DNA from: Oscillospiraceae bacterium
Lineage (GTDB): Bacteria; Bacillota; Clostridia; Oscillospirales; CAG-382
Assembly (NCBI GenBank): GCA_022508745.1
Contig: JAFLUP010000005.1
Coordinates: forward strand, 1 to 50,483
DNA: 50,483 nucleotides
Direction: 5' to 3'
Shown here piece by piece: positions 28,732-36,862 of this stretch. Each line of letters begins with the position of its first letter. Positions within the stretch are counted from its first letter, which is position 1. A program made the position numbers and the translations under genes. A model generated the notes under the pieces. It was not told the origin of the DNA. It saw nothing but the letters and a program-made list of their open reading frames with translations, and did not search any database.

Positions 28732-31700
28732 TCAAACCGCAAATCCGTACTGCCGCATTTCCGCGTCCGACAGGGAAAAATAGGCCTTGATCATCGGGAG
28801 CAGCCTGTCCGGGCGCTCCTGGGCGAAGGTGCGCAGATTGTTCACGTGCCGCTGCCAGTCGGCGTAGGAATGGTCCCACTTTTCGCAGTCCCGCTGCATT
28901 TCCGGCTGAATGGCCCGTTCATACGCGTCGATGGCCGCCACCACCCGCTCCGGCGCCCAGACATTTTCCATCTGCCAGGCAAACCGGCGCAGGAACTTGT
29001 CCCGGAACTCCCGATTGCGCAGAAGCCCGTTGATTAGCGCGGTGGAAAACCGGTTCATGGAGCCGGTACCCGCCGGATTGAGGTGTGCCGCGACGGTGTT
29101 GTGGGTATAGGTGGTGAAGGATTGATCCACGTCGTAGTAGATCCACGTCCACTTTCCCCCGTCCGTGCGGAAGAATTTGATGTTTCCGTTATCGGTGTTG
29201 GCGATATAGATCTCCGCAACGATATAGTCGATATACTCGTCGATGTCGATCTGCGAAGCCACGTAGGCGTACGCCTCCGCTTCGGAGAGGTTGTGGTTTC
29301 GCACGTAGCGGATGAGCTCCTGATAATTCTCGCTGCTGGTCCCGTTGGCGCGGGACAGCTCCACCTCGTCGGGAGAGACGTTGTAGTTCCCCGCGATATA
29401 GTTTTCGTTGATCTTTTCCCGGATATAGTAGACGCCCCAGAATTCCCCGTTGAGGTAAAGCACCACCGGGCGGTTTTTCTGCACCGCCACATCCGTTTTG
29501 GAGGCGAGCAGCCCGGTCAGCAGCGGATCTTTCATCCGCGCCTTCGGAAAATCCTGACCGGTGTTGCGGAAGAGAAACGCCTCGTACACATCCAGCCCCT
29601 CCTCCCCGAACAGCGGGTAGCGCAGACTGGAATTGCCGTATTCCGAGCGGAAAAAGCAGGAAAAAGACTTCATCGCCAGCGCACGGGAATACGCGCCGAA
29701 GATGCGGATGCCGCAGGGGGAGGAAAATCCCCCTCCGTCCGTTTCGAACAGGGAGACCGTCGCTTCCTTTTCCCACTGCTGCCAGTAATTGGCGCCCACG
29801 TGGGGGAATTCCGCCTCGGCGCCCGGTCCTTCCACATAGATGCCCTTGTAGTAGTCCCACAGGTTTTCCGGCGTGGTGATCAGAGACGCCACCGGCAGGG
29901 AATGTCCCTCGTTCAGCAGATAGGTCAGATCCACCACCCGGCTGGGGGTCTTCCCCGGTTCGCAGCAGATGGCGCGGATGACCGTGGTTTTGCTTATGCG
30001 GATACTTCCGTTGTACACCGCGGATTGGGTGGTGGGCACCGAGCAATCCAGCGTGTAGTAGATGGTTCCCTCCCCGGAAAGGAAGACCTCCAGCGAGGTG
30101 ACGTCATTGTAAACCCCCTGCGCCGTTTTTGCCACGGGAGCCGCGGAAAGCACCGCCGCCCCGCCGTTGGCCTTGCCGGGAGACACCTCGGAAAGCGCCG
30201 CAAAGGCGGTCTCCCCTTCCGGTCGCCCGTAGGAGACGTTGGCGGGCAAAGAAGGGATCACGGCGTAGTCTATTACGGTCCCCTCATGGGTCAGGTACAG
30301 CCGATCCCCGCCGGAGGAAAGCCCGAAGGGCAGGATGGGATAGCCGGGAAGCAGATTGGTGGGATCCTTGCTCAAAAAGACCACGTAATATTCGCCGGGC
30401 TGCAACGTCTGCGCGGGCAGCGCGCCCCTGCGAAGCTCGTCCGGGTCGTCGGACAGGTACCAGCCGGAAAGATCCACCGGCGCGTCCGAGCCGTTGTACA
30501 GCTCCACCCAGTCGCAGCAGGTGGCGTAGGGTCCCCGGAGGGATTCCGTATTGCTCGCGAGGATCTCGGAGATCTGCAAGCCGGAAGGAGCGGACAGGGC
30601 AAGGAAGCGACGTCTCCCCTCCGCGGTGTTCTCATACCCCATGGAGACTTCGCCGGAACGGTAAAAGACCTCCCCGTCTCCGTCCTCCTGCCGCAGCAGG
30701 GAACAGCCGTCCCCCGCGGAAGCGCAGGTCACCGGCTCGCTGTAACGGAAGTCAGGCCCGATCAGGCGCACCGTCTCCCCGAAGGAGAGTCCGAAGCCCG
30801 TGTGCCATGCCTCGCTCTGCCGGTCGCAGAACAGGACGACGCACTCCCCCGGTTCCAGCACGCGGGAAGGAAGGGCGTACTTCATCGGATCCTCGCCGTC
30901 GGTCAGATACCAGCCCGCCGTGTCCACCGGGCTTCCCGAGCGGTTGTAAATCTCCACCGCGTCGCAGAACCTCCCGTTGTAGGGCGTTCCGTCGCCGGAA
31001 AACAGGATCTCATTGATGACAAGGGGGGACGAGGGATTCATGCGGCTTTCCAGAAACGCCAGTTCCCCGTTTTTATCGTTGGGGAAGCCGAGGGAAACCT
31101 CGCTTTCCACGTATGCACCGTCGATGAGGGAAAGGGAGCGGTTCTCCGGCATGGCGGGAACGGGAACGGAGACGTATTTCCCGCTGGGCGCGGTCAGGAC
31201 CGCGGTTTCCCCCTCGGAAAAGCCGAACTTCACACACACCTGCGAAGCGTCCGCCGCGGCGCTGTCGCAAAAGACCAGCAGATAGCCGTCTGCGGGCAGG
31301 GAGACCGCGGGCAGCTCGCCGCGGAATCGGTTCTCCTGCCGGTCGGAAAGGAAGTATCCCCCCAGCGAAACCGGCTGATCCGTCACGTTGTGCAGCTCGA
31401 TCACGTCGCAAAACCGTCCGTTTGCATCCGGCAGCACGCCCCGGTTGCTGACCAGCAGCTCGCTGATCACCACAGCGGGGTTATCGTCCGGCTCTCCCGT
31501 GGTGAACGCCAGATAGCCGGCGTCCGTGTTGGGGAAGCCCGGCGTGGCGCGGTCGGTCAGCTCGTACCCGTTGCCGTTCCAGGACATGACCTGATCCGCC
31601 TCCATGGAGACCGTCGTCACCTGCGCCGCCACCGTTCCGTCGCGGTTGCACAGCGTCACGGTCTCTCCGCCGGAGGAGGAGAGGGAGAAGCCGGTGGTCT

Positions 31701-32043
31701 CCCGGCTGATAAAGATCAACTGGTACGCGCCTGCCGCGATGGGCATATCCCCGAAGGGTTCGGAGGTGGTTTTCCCGTCGGAAAGGGTGAAGCCCCGGAG
31801 GTTGCACGCCTCCCCGCGGTTATACACCTCGATATAATCCATATATTTGCCGTCATGCTCCAGAATGGAGCTGTTTTTGGCGCAAAGCTCCGTGATCAGG
31901 AGATCCACGTCTTCCGCTTCCCCCTCGACGACTTCCGTCACACTGCGGAACCGGTCGAGAAACAACCCGAGCGCCACCGCGGCGAACAGACAGGCTGCCA
32001 GAAGCAGGGCGATCCCCGTCTCCCGGTGTTTCATCCTGCGCAC
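28732..32043 (-). CDS. CotH kinase family protein with four lamin-tail domains
   Basis: A protein of about 1103 residues. An N-terminal hydrophobic helix (TGIALLLAACLFAAVALGLF) anchors it. Four lamin-tail domains follow (starts LLITELCAKN, VVISELLVSN, LVINEILFSG, LQISEILASN), each with a conserved GWYLSD-like strand, then a chitobiase-like beta domain (IYYTLDCSVPTT). The C-terminal 400 residues are a CotH kinase domain with KSFSCFFRSEYG, LFRNTGQDF, PVVLYLNGEFWGVYYIREKI, YIDYIVAEIYIANTD and WTWIYYDVDQSF. Spore-coat CotH is a kinase; here the architecture is surface-exposed. GTG at 32043 has AAAGGAGG 8 bases upstream; ATG at 32049 is too close to it, and a longer start at 32070 has none. Confidence 0.85.
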   Translation of the reverse strand: MRRMKHRETGIALLLAACLFAAVALGLFLDRFRSVTEVVEGEAEDVDLLITELCAKNSSILEHDGKYMDYIEVYNRGEACNLRGFTLSDGKTTSEPFGDMPIAAGAYQLIFISRETTGFSLSSSGGETVTLCNRDGTVAAQVTTVSMEADQVMSWNGNGYELTDRATPGFPNTDAGYLAFTTGEPDDNPAVVISELLVSNRGVLPDANGRFCDVIELHNVTDQPVSLGGYFLSDRQENRFRGELPAVSLPADGYLLVFCDSAAADASQVCVKFGFSEGETAVLTAPSGKYVSVPVPAMPENRSLSLIDGAYVESEVSLGFPNDKNGELAFLESRMNPSSPLVINEILFSGDGTPYNGRFCDAVEIYNRSGSPVDTAGWYLTDGEDPMKYALPSRVLEPGECVVLFCDRQSEAWHTGFGLSFGETVRLIGPDFRYSEPVTCASAGDGCSLLRQEDGDGEVFYRSGEVSMGYENTAEGRRRFLALSAPSGLQISEILASNTESLRGPYATCCDWVELYNGSDAPVDLSGWYLSDDPDELRRGALPAQTLQPGEYYVVFLSKDPTNLLPGYPILPFGLSSGGDRLYLTHEGTVIDYAVIPSLPANVSYGRPEGETAFAALSEVSPGKANGGAAVLSAAPVAKTAQGVYNDVTSLEVFLSGEGTIYYTLDCSVPTTQSAVYNGSIRISKTTVIRAICCEPGKTPSRVVDLTYLLNEGHSLPVASLITTPENLWDYYKGIYVEGPGAEAEFPHVGANYWQQWEKEATVSLFETDGGGFSSPCGIRIFGAYSRALAMKSFSCFFRSEYGNSSLRYPLFGEEGLDVYEAFLFRNTGQDFPKARMKDPLLTGLLASKTDVAVQKNRPVVLYLNGEFWGVYYIREKINENYIAGNYNVSPDEVELSRANGTSSENYQELIRYVRNHNLSEAEAYAYVASQIDIDEYIDYIVAEIYIANTDNGNIKFFRTDGGKWTWIYYDVDQSFTTYTHNTVAAHLNPAGTGSMNRFSTALINGLLRNREFRDKFLRRFAWQMENVWAPERVVAAIDAYERAIQPEMQRDCEKWDHSYADWQRHVNNLRTFAQERPDRLLPMIKAYFSLSDAEMRQYGFAV

Positions 32044-32084
32044 GCGCATCCCCTCCTTTCTTGATCGCATATCACGAGCATTGT

Positions 32085-32113
32085 ATTATAGCATACGCCT
32101 CCGCAAAATTCAA
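32085..32113 (-). promoter_or_regulatory. Promoter of the CotH-VTC-DUF4956-OadB operon
   Basis: Minus strand TTGAAT (32108-32113), 17-base spacer, perfect TATAAT (32085-32090). It stands 41 bases upstream of the GTG of CotH. Downstream genes have no visible promoter and gaps of at most 44 bases, so this likely drives the whole group to the terminator at 25957. Confidence 0.78.
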
Positions 32114-32157
32114 CCGTTTTTTGCCAAATGGCGCGTAAAAAATATGTAAAATACAAA

Positions 32158-32204
32158 AAATCGGCAAGACCGCGCAGGGGTTCTCCCCACAGTTTTGCCG
32201 ATTT
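32158..32204 (-). terminator. Intrinsic terminator after capA
   Basis: AAATCGGCAA (32158-32167) pairs with TTGCCGATTT (32195-32204); an inner GGGG-TTCT-CCCC hairpin fills the loop. On the minus strand a run of T follows. It ends the metal-efflux/CapA transcript. Confidence 0.88.
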
Positions 32205-32221
32205 CTTTTGTTCTCATGCGG

Positions 32222-33625
32222 TCATTCCGCTGTGATATGTCCGTCGTCGTCGATGCGGATCCCCGGCTGGTATCCGGCGAGGTGATCCAGGATCTCCCGT
32301 CCCAGCGGGGTGCCCAGCTCGTAAGAGGTGACGCAGCCGGTCTGCATCCCCGGCAGGAAGTAGAAGGTCTCCTCCCCGTCCGGGGCGAGGTCGAACTTCA
32401 CAAGACCGGTCTCGATGTCGTAATGGTCAAACCAGAAGTTGCCCAGATTGTAGAAGATCGCCTTTCCCTTGTAGAATTCGATCCCCTGCAGCTGGTGCGC
32501 GTGGGTGCCGATGAGCAAGTCCGCGCCCGCGTCGATATACGCGTGGGAGGTGGTCTTCTGCACCTCTTCCAGCACGTCCGTATGCTCCGTCCCCCAGTGA
32601 ACGAACAGGACCACGTAATCGCTGTTCGCCTTCGCTTCGGCGATCACCTCCAAAAGCCGCTCGGGGTCGTAGCAGCGGAACACCCCGGAGGAGTCCTCCC
32701 CCGCTTCCGGCGTGAGGATGTGCTTTTCCGCCCGCGTGGCGGAGACGAAGGCGATCTTGCGCCCGTCCACCAGATAGTAGAAGGGGCGCTGCGCCTCCTC
32801 GGCATTTCTCCCGCCCCCGGCGTAGTCGATCCCATGCGCCGTCAGGGCGTCCAGCGTATCCAGAAACGCGTCCTCCCCGAAATCGTAGGCGTGATTGTTG
32901 GCGAGGGTCACGAAATCCACCCCCAACTCTTGGTAAAGCGCCGTATGTACGGGATCTGCGCGGAAGGTGTACGCCTTCCCCGCCATGGGCGCGCCGCGGC
33001 GGGAGATGGTGAACTCGTTGTTGAGCATCGCCAGATCCGCGTCCCGCATCACCTTTGCCCATTCCGGGTCGATGCAGTCGGTCAGACCGTGCTCCGTGGT
33101 TTTGAGGTGCTGCATCACCACGTAGTTGTCCGCAAAGCAGATGTCCCCGCCGAAGGTCATGACCGTGGTCTTTTCCTGCCCTCTCTCCCCGAGGCTCATC
33201 AGCCGGACGTTTTCCAGCTTTTCCGGCTCCTTTGCATACAGCGACCGCAGGACGTGCAGCGTGTTGCCGGTCAGCGACCGCCACAGACCGTCCGTATAGA
33301 ATTCCTGCGCCGCCAGTTCCTCCAGCGTCCCCCGCCCGAAGCGTTCCCCTACGAAATGCAGGAATCCTTCGTCCACATCGGAGGGCAGGACGTCCCCGGA
33401 GGTTTCCAGGATCAACGCGGCGAGATCTGCCGTGGGCGTCGGATCCTCCGACGGGTCCGGCTCGCTGCTTTCCGGCAAGGAGCCCTCTTGCGAGGAGGGC
33501 GCTTCCGATAGGGAGCTGCTTTCCGGCGAGGGAGTGCCGAAGAGCGGCGAAGAAGGAGAAGAAGCGCATTGTGCGCAGAGCAGCACCGCCAGACACAGCG
33601 CAAACGCCAGACAAATCCTTTTCAT
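32222..33625 (-). CDS. CapA family lipoprotein
   Basis: A 467-residue protein with lipoprotein signal MKRICLAFALCLAVLLCAQC and a Ser/Pro/Glu-rich linker. The CapA/PgsA domain, a metallophosphatase-like fold linked to poly-gamma-glutamate or capsule synthesis, occupies about 180-460: VMTFGGDICFADNYVVMQ, DLAMLNNEFTISRRG, VDFVTLANNHAYDFGEDAFL, VVLFVHWGTEHTD, and LLIGTHAHQLQGIEFYKGKAI, which keep the Asp, His, Asn and Glu metal ligands. AAAGGAAACGGCT precedes the ATG. It follows the metal ATPase by 20 bases, so it may be expressed with zinc efflux. The enzymatic role of the family is not settled. Confidence 0.87.
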   Translation of the reverse strand: MKRICLAFALCLAVLLCAQCASSPSSPLFGTPSPESSSLSEAPSSQEGSLPESSEPDPSEDPTPTADLAALILETSGDVLPSDVDEGFLHFVGERFGRGTLEELAAQEFYTDGLWRSLTGNTLHVLRSLYAKEPEKLENVRLMSLGERGQEKTTVMTFGGDICFADNYVVMQHLKTTEHGLTDCIDPEWAKVMRDADLAMLNNEFTISRRGAPMAGKAYTFRADPVHTALYQELGVDFVTLANNHAYDFGEDAFLDTLDALTAHGIDYAGGGRNAEEAQRPFYYLVDGRKIAFVSATRAEKHILTPEAGEDSSGVFRCYDPERLLEVIAEAKANSDYVVLFVHWGTEHTDVLEEVQKTTSHAYIDAGADLLIGTHAHQLQGIEFYKGKAIFYNLGNFWFDHYDIETGLVKFDLAPDGEETFYFLPGMQTGCVTSYELGTPLGREILDHLAGYQPGIRIDDDGHITAE

Positions 33626-33645
33626 AGCCGTTTCCTTTCCCTGTT

Positions 33646-35532
33646 TCACTTCACTCGCAGAGCGCGAGTCGCGTTCAGCACCGCAAGCACCAGCACGCCC
33701 ACGTCCGCGAAGGCCGCCAGCGTCATATCGCTGTTGCTCCCCAGTGAGGTCATGATGATCTCCGCGATCAATACCCCCACCTTGACTGCCAGGGAGAACA
33801 CCACGTTCTCCCGCACGATCCGCAGGGTCCGGCGGGAAGCGCGGATGGCGGTGGTCACTTTGGAGGGCTTGTCGTCCATCAAAACGATGTCCGCCGCCTC
33901 GATGGCAGCGTCCGAGCCCAGCGCGCCCATGGCGATGCCCACGTCCGCGCGGGAAAGCACCGGCGCATCGTTGATCCCGTCCCCCACGAAAGCGAGGGCG
34001 GAGGAGGCGGGCTTGCTTTGCAGCAGCGCTTCCACCTTCATGACCTTATCCGCCGGTAGCAGGTCGCAGTGAACCTCGTCCACCCCCAGTCGAGCGGCGA
34101 CGTCCTCCCCTACCGACGCATGGTCCCCCGTGAGGATCACCGTCTTGCGGGGGCGCAGGAGGCGGATGGTCTCCGCCGCGTCCGGCTTCAGTTCGTCGCA
34201 GATCTCCACGTGCCCCGCATAAACGCCGTTCACCGCCACGTGCACCAGCGTGCCGCGATGCTCCGCATGGCAGCACTCCGTGGGAACGATCTTGTGATCC
34301 AGCATCAGCCGCTCGTTGCCCACCAGCACGGTTTTCCCGTCGATGACCGCCCGGACGCCCCGCCCGGCGATCTCCTCCACGGAAGCCACCTTTGTACGGT
34401 CGATCTCCTTCTTATACGCCTGTTTCAGGGAGAGGGAGATGGGGTGGTCGGAATAACATTCCGCCGCCGCCGCGAGGTAGAGCAGCTCCTCTTCCGCCAT
34501 GCGGTCGGGATGCACCACCGTGACGGTGAAGCGCCCGCTGGTGAGGGTGCCGGTCTTGTCGAACACCACCGTCTGCACCTTCGCCAGCTCCTCCAGCCGG
34601 TTGGCGCCCTTGACCAGGATGCCCTCCCGGGCGGCGCCGCCGATGCCGGCGAAGAAGGTCAGCGGGACGGAGATGACCAGCGCACAGGGGCAGGAGACCA
34701 CAAGGCAGGTCAGCGCCAGTCGGATCCATTTCGGGAAATCCCCGAGGAAAACCGGCGGGACCACCGCCAGCAGCAGTGCCAGAAGCACCACGGCGGGGGT
34801 ATAATACTTGGCAAACCGGGTGATAAAGCCCTCGCTCTTCGCCTTCGCGGAGGAGGCGTTCTCCACCAGATCCAGAATCTTCGCCACCGTGGATTCCCCG
34901 TAGGGTTTGGTCACGCGGGCCTTCAGTGCGCCGCTCATGTTGACGCAGCCGGAGATCAGCTCGCTGCCCGCCGCGACGCCGCGGGGCAGGGATTCTCCGG
35001 TCAGTGCGGCGGTGTCCAGATTGCTGCTTCCCTCGATGACGACGCCGTCCAGCGGAACCTTTTCCCCGGGCTTGACCAGAATGATCTCCCCGATCTGCAC
35101 GTCACCGGGATCCACCCGAAGCAGCTCGCCGTCCCGTTCCACATTGGCATAATCCGGGCGGATGTCCATCAGGTCGCTGACCGAACGGCGGGAACGCCGC
35201 ACGGCGATGGCCTGCAGCAGTTCCCCGATCTGGAAGAACAGCATGACCTCCACCGCTTCCGGGTATTCCCCGACGGCGATGGCGCCCAGCGTAGCGATGC
35301 ACATGAGGAAATTTTCGTCAAAGATCCGCCCGTGGCAGATGTTCCGCGCCGCTTTCCGCAGCACGTCGTACCCCACGATCAGGTAAGGCACCAGATGGAC
35401 GGGCAGCGCGATGTACCACGCCCATTCCTCGCTGACGCCGGTCAGCTCCAGCACCAGCAAGGGAACGAACAGCACGGCGGCAATGACGATCCGAAGCAGC
35501 ATTTTCCGCTGCTTTTTGCTCAAAAGTTGCAT
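33646..35532 (-). CDS. P1B-type heavy-metal (Zn/Cd) translocating ATPase
   Basis: A 628-residue transporter pumping Zn or Cd out of the cell. It has about eight transmembrane helices, the actuator motif ALTGESLP, the transmembrane CPC in SCPCALVIS, the phosphorylated Asp in DKTGTLTSG, the SDHPIS nucleotide-specificity motif and GDGINDAPVLSRADVGIAMG. The last helix has ADVGVLVLAVLNA, whose Asp-x-Gly pattern fits the Zn/Cd subgroup (P1B-2). The usual N-terminal metal-binding domain is missing and is instead encoded separately just upstream at 35542. An ArsR-type sensor gene starts the operon. Confidence 0.95.
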   Translation of the reverse strand: MQLLSKKQRKMLLRIVIAAVLFVPLLVLELTGVSEEWAWYIALPVHLVPYLIVGYDVLRKAARNICHGRIFDENFLMCIATLGAIAVGEYPEAVEVMLFFQIGELLQAIAVRRSRRSVSDLMDIRPDYANVERDGELLRVDPGDVQIGEIILVKPGEKVPLDGVVIEGSSNLDTAALTGESLPRGVAAGSELISGCVNMSGALKARVTKPYGESTVAKILDLVENASSAKAKSEGFITRFAKYYTPAVVLLALLLAVVPPVFLGDFPKWIRLALTCLVVSCPCALVISVPLTFFAGIGGAAREGILVKGANRLEELAKVQTVVFDKTGTLTSGRFTVTVVHPDRMAEEELLYLAAAAECYSDHPISLSLKQAYKKEIDRTKVASVEEIAGRGVRAVIDGKTVLVGNERLMLDHKIVPTECCHAEHRGTLVHVAVNGVYAGHVEICDELKPDAAETIRLLRPRKTVILTGDHASVGEDVAARLGVDEVHCDLLPADKVMKVEALLQSKPASSALAFVGDGINDAPVLSRADVGIAMGALGSDAAIEAADIVLMDDKPSKVTTAIRASRRTLRIVRENVVFSLAVKVGVLIAEIIMTSLGSNSDMTLAAFADVGVLVLAVLNATRALRVK

Positions 35533-35541
35533 AGAAATCCC

Positions 35542-35769
35542 TTATTTCAACAGAATGGTGCAGTCCGGCTCGATGGATTTGCAGATCTTCACGGCTTCCT
35601 TCAGGATGGCTTCAAAGCGATCGTCGTCCGCTTCGATGGTCAGCTTTTGCGCGATATAGCTCACCGTCGCGTCCTTCACGCCGTCGATCTTGCGGATGCC
35701 CGCCTCCATTTTTGCGGCGCAGTTGGCGCAGTCCAGATCTTCCAGTTCGAATGTCTTTTTCATAATCAT
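35542..35769 (-). CDS. Stand-alone HMA metal-binding domain
   Basis: A 75-residue ferredoxin-like heavy-metal-associated domain. The metal motif is DCANCAAK (Cys14, Cys17), with the expected VKDATVSYIAQKLTIEADD strands. It ends 10 bases before the P-type ATPase start, so it is the ATPase's missing N-terminal domain as a separate metallochaperone. The preceding Asp in LDCANC fits zinc rather than copper binding domains, which usually read MTCxxC. The ATG at 35763 (third codon) is an alternative start; both have AAAGGA within reach. Confidence 0.9.
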   Translation of the reverse strand: MIMKKTFELEDLDCANCAAKMEAGIRKIDGVKDATVSYIAQKLTIEADDDRFEAILKEAVKICKSIEPDCTILLK

Positions 35770-35817
35770 ACCTTTTCCTTTCTTTACATTTGTGACGTTT
35801 TTCTTTTCGTATTGAAC

Positions 35818-36165
35818 TTATTGTTCTCTGATGTGTTCCAGCCCCATTTGGAGCAGCATCCGCACGTGCTCGTCCGCGAGGGAGTAAAAGACGGTTTTCC
35901 CCTCCCGGCGGGAACGGATCAGCCGCCCCTGCCGCAGGATGCGCAGCTGGTGGGAGACCGCCGAATCCGTCATGGAAAGGATGCGTGCGATGTCGTAGAC
36001 GCACAGCTCCGCGCCGCAGAGCAGCGTCAGGATGCCCAAACGGGTCCCGTCGCCGAACAGTTTGTAAAGTTCCGCCAGCGCGATCATGGTCTGCCCGTCC
36101 GGCAGCGCGTCCCGCACCGTCTTTGCCTGTTCCCCGCTGATGCGCAGATATGCCGTCACTTCCAT
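35818..36165 (-). CDS. ArsR/SmtB family zinc-type transcriptional repressor
   Basis: A 115-residue winged-helix repressor. The recognition region is CVYDIARILSMTDSAVSHQLRILRQGRLI followed by the wing SRREGKTVFYSL. The alpha-5 metal site is complete: Asp98, His100, His111 and Glu114, with the SmtB spacing (D-x-H, 10 residues, H-x2-E), which senses Zn or Co. The alpha-3 site is reduced to AELCVYD with one Cys, so Cd/Pb sensing of the CadC type is unlikely. AAGGGAG 7 bases before the ATG at 36165 sets the start. It represses its own operon (HMA, ATPase, capA) through the operator at 36189 (inference). Confidence 0.92.
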   Translation of the reverse strand: MEVTAYLRISGEQAKTVRDALPDGQTMIALAELYKLFGDGTRLGILTLLCGAELCVYDIARILSMTDSAVSHQLRILRQGRLIRSRREGKTVFYSLADEHVRMLLQMGLEHIREQ

Positions 36166-36188
36166 GTCCTGTCTCCCTTCTAAACGAT

Positions 36189-36202
36189 TGAGCAATTGTT
36201 CA
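36189..36202. promoter_or_regulatory. Likely ArsR operator
   Basis: TGAGCAATTGTTCA is a 14-bp palindrome with one mismatched pair, of the type bound by SmtB/CzrA-like repressors (TGAA-N6-TTCA). It lies just downstream of the -10 box and over the probable transcription start of the zinc operon. Confidence 0.7.
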
Positions 36203-36210
36203 TGTGTTGC

Positions 36211-36239
36211 ATTTTATCACAGGAGTTGCGGTTTGTCAA
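36211..36239 (-). promoter_or_regulatory. Promoter of the zinc-efflux operon
   Basis: Minus strand TTGACA (36234-36239), 17-base spacer, TAAAAT (36211-36216). The promoter lies in the last codons and the stop of the upstream kinase gene. Confidence 0.85.
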
Positions 36240-36771
36240 GGGGATTTGCAAAAAAATTCAGAATTTTCAGCGTTTCCCCCCGCAGCGTTTGCAAGTAGTT
36301 GTCCGCCTCCGCCCGGGAATGAAACGTAATCCATTCCTTTTCCGCATACGTTTTCCGCAGCGCAAGGATCTTCGGTCTGCCTTTTTCGGACGTTGCAAAC
36401 TCCGTTACGAACTGCAAAAACGCCGGATCTTCCTCGGTTTCCACCCAAGGCATATCCTCCCGCGGCTGTCCCATGCGGGAGCGGACGCCTTCGATACAAA
36501 CTGCAATGGGGTAATCCAGAAAGAACACCGTGTCGCAATGTTGCAGCCGGAGCTCCATGGTGGAATTGTAATTCCCGTCGATGATCCAGGCGTCCTTTTG
36601 CAGAACCTCCCGCAGCCGCCGGCGGAATTCCTCCTTCGGAACGGTGGTTTTGTCCGCGTTCCAGCCCAGCAGATCCAGATGATACACCGGCAGCCCCGTG
36701 ATCTCTCCGAGCGCGCGGGCAAAGGTGCTTTTTCCGCTCCCCGGGCAGCCGATGACGATGACTTTTTGCAC
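36217..36771 (-). CDS. Adenylate kinase-like P-loop kinase (FlaR-like)
   Basis: A 184-residue P-loop NTPase. The GTG start has AAAGGAGG 6 bases upstream and gives MQKVIVIGCPGSGKSTFARAL, with the Walker A lysine in GSGKST. Family features are LPVYHLDLLGWNADKT, WIIDGNYNSTMELRLQHCDTV and FFLDYP, followed by a lid rich in Arg. It matches the group annotated as DNA topology modulation protein FlaR or AAA family ATPase, close to adenylate and shikimate kinases; the substrate is unknown. A longer frame to 36879 overlaps tpiA and is rejected. Its 3' end contains the promoter of the ArsR gene. Confidence 0.8.
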   Translation of the reverse strand: MQKVIVIGCPGSGKSTFARALGEITGLPVYHLDLLGWNADKTTVPKEEFRRRLREVLQKDAWIIDGNYNSTMELRLQHCDTVFFLDYPIAVCIEGVRSRMGQPREDMPWVETEEDPAFLQFVTEFATSEKGRPKILALRKTYAEKEWITFHSRAEADNYLQTLRGETLKILNFFANPLDKPQLL

Positions 36772-36793
36772 GGGAGCCCTCCTTTCGGTCAGA

Positions 36794-36818
36794 AAAGGAG
36801 AGGTGACCCTCTCCCTTT
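36794..36818 (-). terminator. Hairpin between tpiA and the kinase gene
   Basis: AAAGGAGAGG (36794-36803) pairs with CCTCTCCCTTT (36808-36818) with one bulged base; on the minus strand TTTTC follows. A weak terminator or attenuator after the glycolytic pair. Confidence 0.5.
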
Positions 36819-36837
36819 CAAACAAGTTTTGTGTGTG

Positions 36838-36862
36838 AACGCAGTGCGTTGCGACGAAAGCG
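36838..36862. repeat. Post-stop hairpin motif behind tpiA
   Basis: AACGC-AGT-GCGTT (36838-36850) followed by CGTTGCGACG (36847-36856). The reverse complement CGTCGCAACG recurs directly after the stop of aroQ at 47657-47666, also with an adjacent GCGTT. Confidence 0.4.

Noticed and set aside
29083-32064. A 993-codon open frame on the plus strand opposite CotH
   Set aside because: Same shadow effect; the CotH strand has recognisable domains, promoter and ribosome binding site.
33478-33510. Hairpin GCCCTC-GAGGGC inside capA as a terminator
   Set aside because: It lies in the Ser/Glu-rich linker coding region and has no T-run.
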